Part shown: one piece after another, positions 59,334 to 64,000 of the stretch
How positions within the stretch are numbered: position 1 is the stretch's first letter
Layout of the letters: each line of letters begins with the position of its first letter
Source: Pseudomonas fluorescens
GTDB taxonomy: Bacteria; Pseudomonadota; Gammaproteobacteria; Pseudomonadales; Pseudomonadaceae
Direction: 5' to 3'
Assembly: GCF_902497875.1 (NCBI RefSeq)
Contig: NZ_CABVHY010000003.1
Coordinates: 62,001 to 126,000 of the forward strand
DNA: 64,000 nucleotides
Notes under the pieces: generated by a model
The model's database searches: none
The model's input: only the letters and a program-made list of their open reading frames with translations
Told to the model about the DNA's origin: nothing
Translations under genes and position numbers: made by a program

Positions 59334-61784
59334 TTACTCCAGCGCCTTCCAGATATCCGTCGCGTACTCACGAATCGTCCGGTCGGACGAGAACCAGCCC
59401 ATCCGGGCAGTGTTCAGCACCGCCGAGCGCCACCATTCTTTCGAATCGTGCCAGTGTGCTTCGACCCGTGACTGAGCATTCCAGTAGGAGTCAAAATCGG
59501 CGCAGACGAGAAAGCGGTCATGGTCGACCAGCGAATCGATCAACCCGGTGTAACGGGTCGGATCATCCGGCGAGAACACCCCGCTGCGAATCGCTTGCAA
59601 CACGTCCCCGAGTCGATGGGAGGCCGCAATATCGGGCACGGCGCTGAACTCGGCGTTGAGTGTGCGCGCTTCGACCTGCTGGGCGCTGAGACCAAAGATA
59701 AACATGTGCTCGGCACCGATGCGCTCGCACATCTCCACGTTGGCACCGTCCAGCGTGCCGATGGTCAGGGCGCCATTGAGGCCGAACTTCATGTTGCTGG
59801 TGCCTGACGCCTCGAATCCGGCGGTGGATATCTGCTCCGAGAGGTCGGCGGCGGGAATGATGCACTCGGCCAGGCTCACGTTGTAATTGGGCAGGAACAC
59901 CACCTTGAGCAGGCCGCGCACGGTCGGGTCATTGTTCACGGTGCGCGCGATGTCATTGGCCAGTTTAATGATCAACTTGGCCTGGTGATAACTGGCCGCG
60001 GCCTTGCCGCCGAAAATTTTCACCCTCGGCACCCAGTCGACTTCCGGCTCCGCGCGGATCGCCTGGTACAGCGCCACGGTGTGCAGCAGGTTGAGTAACT
60101 GGCGCTTGTATTCATGAATCCGTTTGACCTGCACGTCGAACATCGCCTCCGGATTGACCGTGATGCCCAACTGCTCCTGGATAATATTGGCCAGGGCTCT
60201 TTTGCTGTGCAGTCGCTGTTCGGCGAACTGCTTGCGGAACGCTGCCTTCTCGGCGAACGGCTCCAGGTCGATCAAGCGCTCTTCGACGTTATCCAACAGC
60301 TTGGGACCCAACGCATCGACCATCATCGAGGTCAGCTCCGGGTTGGCCTGGTACAGCCAGCGACGGAAGGTGATGCCGTTGGTCTTATTGTTAATCCGCT
60401 CCGGATAAAGCTTGTGCAGTTCGGAAAACACCGTGCTGCGCATCAGCTGGGTATGCAGGCCGGAAACCCCGTTGACGCTGTGGGAACCGAGAAACGCCAG
60501 ATTGCCCATGCGTACCCGGCGACCGTTGTCTTCCTCGATCAATGACACGGCGCGCAGCACGTCGAAGTCGTGGATACCCTTGGCTCGCAGTGAGTCGATG
60601 TGATGGGCGTTGATCAGGTAGATGATCTGCATGTGTCGCGGCAGCATCCGCTCCATCAGCCCTACCGGCCAGGTTTCCAGCGCTTCGGGCAGTAACGTGT
60701 GGTTGGTGTAGGACAGCGTGTCGACAGTGATCTGCCAAGCGGTATCCCAATCGACACCATACAAGTCGAGCAACTGGCGCATCAGCTCGGCCACGGCAAT
60801 CGAGGGATGGGTGTCGTTGAGCTGGATCGCGGCGTGGTCGCCAAGGCTCAGCACCGAGTCATGCATGTTCTTGTGCCGGCGCAGCAAATCCTGCAACGAC
60901 GCAGAAACGAAGAAATACTCCTGACGCAGCCGCAACTCCTGGCCGGCTTCGGTGCTGTCGGCGGGATAGAGTACCCGGGAAATACTTTCCGCCCGCGCCA
61001 CTTCGGCCACCGCGCCCAGATGGTCGCCGGCATTGAAGCGCTCCAGGTGCAGGTCTTCCATGGCCCGCGCCCGCCACAGACGCAGGGTGTTGACGCTGGC
61101 ACCGCGCCAACCGACCACGGGCGTGTCGTAGGCCACTGCCCGCACGGTTTCCGCCGGCCACCAGACTTGCTTGGTCTTGCCGGTTTCATCCATCACGGTC
61201 TCGACTCCGCCGCCGAAGCCAATCGGGTAGATCACCTCAGGCCGCTCGAACTCCCAGGGGTTGCCGAAATCCAGCCAGTGCTCGGTCTGTTCCTGCTGCC
61301 AGCCGTCGACAATGGCCTGACGGAACAAGCCGTGTTCATAGCGAATACCGTAACCATGGCCAGCGATGCCGAGGGTCGACATACTCTCCATGAAACACGC
61401 CGCCAATCGCCCGAGGCCGCCGTTACCCAGCGCCGCGTCCGGCTCCAGCAGGCGAATGCGCTCAAGGTCGACGCCCAGTTCGGTCATCGCCTCGCGCGCC
61501 ACATCCAGCAGGCCAAGATTACTCAGGCTGTCGTAGAGCAGACGGCCGATGAGGAATTCCAGCGACAGGTAGTACACACGCTTCTGGCCCTTGCGGTAGA
61601 TCTGCCGCGTGTGGTCCATCCAGTGTTCGACCATATGGTCCCGCGCGGCCAAAGCAATGGCTTCGAACCAGTCATGGTCAAACGCGTGATCCGGGTCCTT
61701 ACCCACTGCGTAGGTCAGTTTGGTCAAGACAGCGTCGCGAAATGCGGCCACCTCTGCGTCACGAACAAGTGGTTCCTGAGTCAT
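59334..61784 (-). CDS. glgP: Glycogen/maltodextrin phosphorylase
   Basis: This glycosyltransferase family 35 enzyme releases glucose 1-phosphate from alpha-1,4-glucans. The 816-residue length is typical. The pyridoxal phosphate Lys lies in EASGTSNMKFGLNGAL, and the N-terminal domain contains DAALGNGGLGRLAACF. ATG 61784 (MTQEPLVRD) has GAGG eight bases upstream and is preferred to a longer frame to 61877. It stands alone, away from other glg genes. Confidence 0.96.
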   Translation of the reverse strand: MTQEPLVRDAEVAAFRDAVLTKLTYAVGKDPDHAFDHDWFEAIALAARDHMVEHWMDHTRQIYRKGQKRVYYLSLEFLIGRLLYDSLSNLGLLDVAREAMTELGVDLERIRLLEPDAALGNGGLGRLAACFMESMSTLGIAGHGYGIRYEHGLFRQAIVDGWQQEQTEHWLDFGNPWEFERPEVIYPIGFGGGVETVMDETGKTKQVWWPAETVRAVAYDTPVVGWRGASVNTLRLWRARAMEDLHLERFNAGDHLGAVAEVARAESISRVLYPADSTEAGQELRLRQEYFFVSASLQDLLRRHKNMHDSVLSLGDHAAIQLNDTHPSIAVAELMRQLLDLYGVDWDTAWQITVDTLSYTNHTLLPEALETWPVGLMERMLPRHMQIIYLINAHHIDSLRAKGIHDFDVLRAVSLIEEDNGRRVRMGNLAFLGSHSVNGVSGLHTQLMRSTVFSELHKLYPERINNKTNGITFRRWLYQANPELTSMMVDALGPKLLDNVEERLIDLEPFAEKAAFRKQFAEQRLHSKRALANIIQEQLGITVNPEAMFDVQVKRIHEYKRQLLNLLHTVALYQAIRAEPEVDWVPRVKIFGGKAAASYHQAKLIIKLANDIARTVNNDPTVRGLLKVVFLPNYNVSLAECIIPAADLSEQISTAGFEASGTSNMKFGLNGALTIGTLDGANVEMCERIGAEHMFIFGLSAQQVEARTLNAEFSAVPDIAASHRLGDVLQAIRSGVFSPDDPTRYTGLIDSLVDHDRFLVCADFDSYWNAQSRVEAHWHDSKEWWRSAVLNTARMGWFSSDRTIREYATDIWKALE

Positions 61785-62044
61785 CAATACAACCTCGAGC
61801 GAGATAGACGGCATGGAATTGTCTGAGCCTAGTCGGTCTGACACGAGGCAGAGGTTCCGGTTCGGTGTTTTCTGCAATTACTCAGGTAAACATTTTCCTC
61901 CGGCCGATACGCCCTGAAAAGATGCAGATGCCGTGCCGATCCGGTCAAAATACCCTGATTGGATGAAAAACCGGCAAATGGTTGTTCACACCTTCACCAA
62001 CCCCGGTATCATCGCGCGCCCTGATACACCCCTGGTAACAACCG

Positions 62045-62488
62045 ATGATGAAGTCCAACCTGATCGCTGCCGCAGAGATCGATCGCCTCGATACCTGGGC
62101 CAAGTATTCTGCGCCGATGTGCGGTTCCTGCGTGTCCAGCTGCTGCACGCTGCCGGTCGAGGTCAAGATCAAGGATCTGATCCGTATTGGCATCGTCGAC
62201 GAATTCGAGCGCGGCGAGCCAGCGAAGAACATCGCCAAACGCCTGCAGAAGGAAGGGATCGTCGAGCGCTACAACCAGAAGTCCGAGATCTTCACCCTCC
62301 AGCGCATGAGTAACAACGATTGCCTGTACCTGGATCGTAAGAGTCGCCTGTGCACTATTTATGAAAAGCGCCCGGATACCTGCCGCAACCACCCGAAAAT
62401 CGGGCCGCGGCCGGGGTATTGCGCCTATAAGCCGAAAGAAGTGGCGCGTGAGACCAGCAGCAACCGTCGCACGCTCGAGAAGTTCTGA
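62045..62488 (+). CDS. YkgJ-family cysteine cluster protein
   Basis: A 147-residue protein with the N-terminal cysteine cluster CGSCVSSCC (about 26-34) followed by single Cys in NDCLYLD, RLCTIYE, DTCRNHP and GYCAY. This is the CxxCxxxCC pattern of the YkgJ (UPF0153) family, thought to bind zinc or an iron-sulfur cluster. The function is unknown. Two ATG codons in a row start it; the ribosome site is weak. It is divergent from glgP across 260 bp, in which no motif was recognised. Confidence 0.85.
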   Translation: MMKSNLIAAAEIDRLDTWAKYSAPMCGSCVSSCCTLPVEVKIKDLIRIGIVDEFERGEPAKNIAKRLQKEGIVERYNQKSEIFTLQRMSNNDCLYLDRKSRLCTIYEKRPDTCRNHPKIGPRPGYCAYKPKEVARETSSNRRTLEKF

Positions 62489-62617
62489 TCCGCAATCTCG
62501 CTGCCTGACCCGGCACGGCTCGCCTTTGATCAGCGAGCCGGACAAGGCTAAACCGTGTTGACGGAAAGGCTCAGGGCGTGATGGCGGCAGCCCAAACGAC
62601 ATCAAATCCCAGACAAA

Positions 62618-62657
62618 CAAAAACGCCCCCGACCTTGCGGTCGGGGGCGTTTTTTTA
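62618..62657. terminator. Bidirectional terminator between ykgJ-like gene and typA
   Basis: ACGCCCCCGACC and GGTCGGGGGCGT form a 12-bp stem around TTGC, flanked by A and T tracts on both sides. It terminates the + gene and typA (-), which converge here. Confidence 0.93.
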
Positions 62658-62677
62658 AGCCTTAACTAAGTCGAAAC

Positions 62678-64000
62678 TCAGTTACCGCTTTTCTTGGCAG
62701 CGCGGGTACGCTCGCTTTCGCCCAGGATCTTCTTGCGAAGACGGATGGACTTAGGCGTTACTTCACACAATTCGTCTTCTTGTACGAATTCCAGAGCTTG
62801 CTCCAGAGTGAAGCGGATAGGCGGAACCAGTGCGATGGTTTCGTCTTTACCGGAAGCACGCATGTTGTCGAGCTTCTTGCCTTTGGTTGGGTTGACGCCC
62901 AGGTCGTTGTCGCGGCTGTTGATGCCGACGATTTGACCTTCGTACACGTCTTCGCCGTGGCCCAGGAACAGCTTGCCGCGAGCCTGCAGGGTTTCCAGCG
63001 AGTAAGTCAGAGCCTTACCAGTGGCAACCGAAACCAGCACGCCGTTCTGACGGCCGGACATGTCGCCGGACTTCATCACGTCGTAACGGTCGAAGATCGA
63101 GGTCAGGATGCCTGCACCGGAGGTCAGGGTCAGGAACTCGTTACGGAAACCGATCAAGCCACGAGCCGGGATGTTGTACTCAAGGCGAACGCGGCCTTTG
63201 CCATCCGGAACCATGTTGGTCAGGTCGCCCTTACGGATACCGATCTGTTCCATGATCGCGCCCTGGGATTCTTCCGGCAGGTCGATGGTGACGTTTTCGT
63301 ACGGTTCGTGTTTCACGCCGTCAACCAGACGGATGATCACTTCCGGACGACCAACAGCCATTTCGAAGCCTTCGCGACGCATGGTTTCGATCAGTACCGA
63401 GAGGTGCAGTTCACCACGGCCAGAGACTTTGAACTTGTCGGCGGTGTCGCCTTCTTCAACGCGCAGAGCAACGTTGAACAGCAGTTCCTTGTCCAGACGT
63501 TCCTTGATGTTACGGCTGGTGACGAACTTGCCTTCACGACCGCAGAACGGCGAATCGTTAACCTGGAAGGTCATGGAAACGGTAGGTTCGTCAACGGTCA
63601 GCGGTTTCATCGCTTCGACGTTCAGTGGGTCGCACAGAGTGTCGGAGATGAACAGCTGGTCGAAGCCGCTGATGCAGACGATGTCGCCGGCAGCTGCTTC
63701 TTCAACGTCGATGCGGTGCAGACCGTGGTGACCCATCAGCTTGAGGATACGACCGTTACGGCGCTTGCCGTCAACGTCGATGGCCACAACTTGAGTGTTC
63801 GGCTTGACGCGACCACGAGCGATACGACCAACGCCGATAACACCCAGGAAGCTGTTGTAGTCCAGTGCCGAGATTTGCATCTGGAACGGGCCTTCACGGT
63901 CGACTTTAGGAGCCGGAACGTGGTCAACGATCGCCTGGTACAGCGGCGTCATGTCTTCCGCCATGGCGGTGTGTTCAAGACCGGCAATACCGTTCAGCGC
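62678..64000 (-). CDS. typA: Translational GTPase TypA/BipA (5' end outside window)
   Basis: TypA (BipA) is a ribosome-associated GTPase needed for assembly and stress growth. Only the last 440 residues are present; the family has about 605. The GTPase domain lies mostly beyond the window. Visible are the end of domain I (ALNGIAGLEHTAMAEDMTPL), domain II, the EF-G-like domains III and V, and the C-terminal domain ending ESERTRAAKKSGN. The reading frame continues unbroken to base 64000. Confidence 0.97.
   Translation of the reverse strand, partial: ALNGIAGLEHTAMAEDMTPLYQAIVDHVPAPKVDREGPFQMQISALDYNSFLGVIGVGRIARGRVKPNTQVVAIDVDGKRRNGRILKLMGHHGLHRIDVEEAAAGDIVCISGFDQLFISDTLCDPLNVEAMKPLTVDEPTVSMTFQVNDSPFCGREGKFVTSRNIKERLDKELLFNVALRVEEGDTADKFKVSGRGELHLSVLIETMRREGFEMAVGRPEVIIRLVDGVKHEPYENVTIDLPEESQGAIMEQIGIRKGDLTNMVPDGKGRVRLEYNIPARGLIGFRNEFLTLTSGAGILTSIFDRYDVMKSGDMSGRQNGVLVSVATGKALTYSLETLQARGKLFLGHGEDVYEGQIVGINSRDNDLGVNPTKGKKLDNMRASGKDETIALVPPIRFTLEQALEFVQEDELCEVTPKSIRLRKKILGESERTRAAKKSGN

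Overview
The window is ordinary chromosomal DNA of a fluorescent Pseudomonas (P. fluorescens group). The evidence is a high-GC coding bias, a medium-chain-length PHA cluster (phaC1-phaZ-phaC2-phaD with divergent phaF-phaI), the Pseudomonas-type hut locus, and many short palindromic REP elements of the fluorescent-pseudomonad type. As far as I remember it, gene order follows P. aeruginosa PAO1 around PA5050-PA5117. No rRNA, tRNA, CRISPR array, prophage or insertion sequence was recognised. Both ends cut genes: priA on the left and typA on the right.

Layout. 1-7.5 kb: priA (partial), argS, an ftsN-like SPOR gene, hslV-hslU and a DUF971 gene. 7.7-15.2 kb: PHA storage cluster, with two synthases, a depolymerase and a TetR-type regulator on +; phasins PhaF and PhaI and two small paralogous PHA-system proteins on -. 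15.3-21.4 kb: tightly packed ubiE-ubiJ-ubiB, hisI-hisE, tatA-tatB-tatC and rsmE. 21.7-26.3 kb: a chemoreceptor and an amino-acid ABC importer. 26.6-32.7 kb: opgG-opgH (osmoregulated periplasmic glucans), dtd and pip. 33.0-33.5 kb: a GlcG/HbpS-like gene with an unclear start. 33.6-48.5 kb: complete histidine utilisation locus, mostly on -: hutC-hutD, hutU, hutX-hutW-hutV, two hutH-type genes, hutT, hutI, hutG, with hutF divergent. 48.6-54 kb: two lipoproteins, a dCache amino-acid chemoreceptor, a Phd/ParE-type toxin-antitoxin pair, a DUF924 gene and fbp. 54-64 kb: DUF2339-DUF3999 envelope pair, glgP, a YkgJ-like cysteine-cluster gene and typA.

How the genes work together. The PHA genes make, degrade and coat carbon-storage granules. 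The hut genes import histidine (HutT, HutXWV) and convert it through urocanate (HutH, HutU), imidazolonepropionate (HutI), formiminoglutamate (HutF) and formylglutamate (HutG) to glutamate. The hutU upstream region shows a coherent regulatory layout: a sigma-54 type promoter, a HutC-type palindrome over the predicted start, and a distal dyad that could bind an enhancer-binding protein.

Most notable observations. The upstream HutH paralogue (38759-40282) lacks the Ala-Ser-Gly tripeptide that forms the MIO cofactor of every classical histidine ammonia-lyase, yet keeps most other catalytic residues and sits in the same gene row as a normal HutH. PriA has Pro in place of the Walker A Thr. The PHA-system small protein is present as two diverged tandem copies. 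OpgG has a 9-bp tandem repeat in its C-terminal tail. Three length-conserved ~132-bp REPIN-like elements and at least ten smaller REP sites of other families occupy intergenic gaps.
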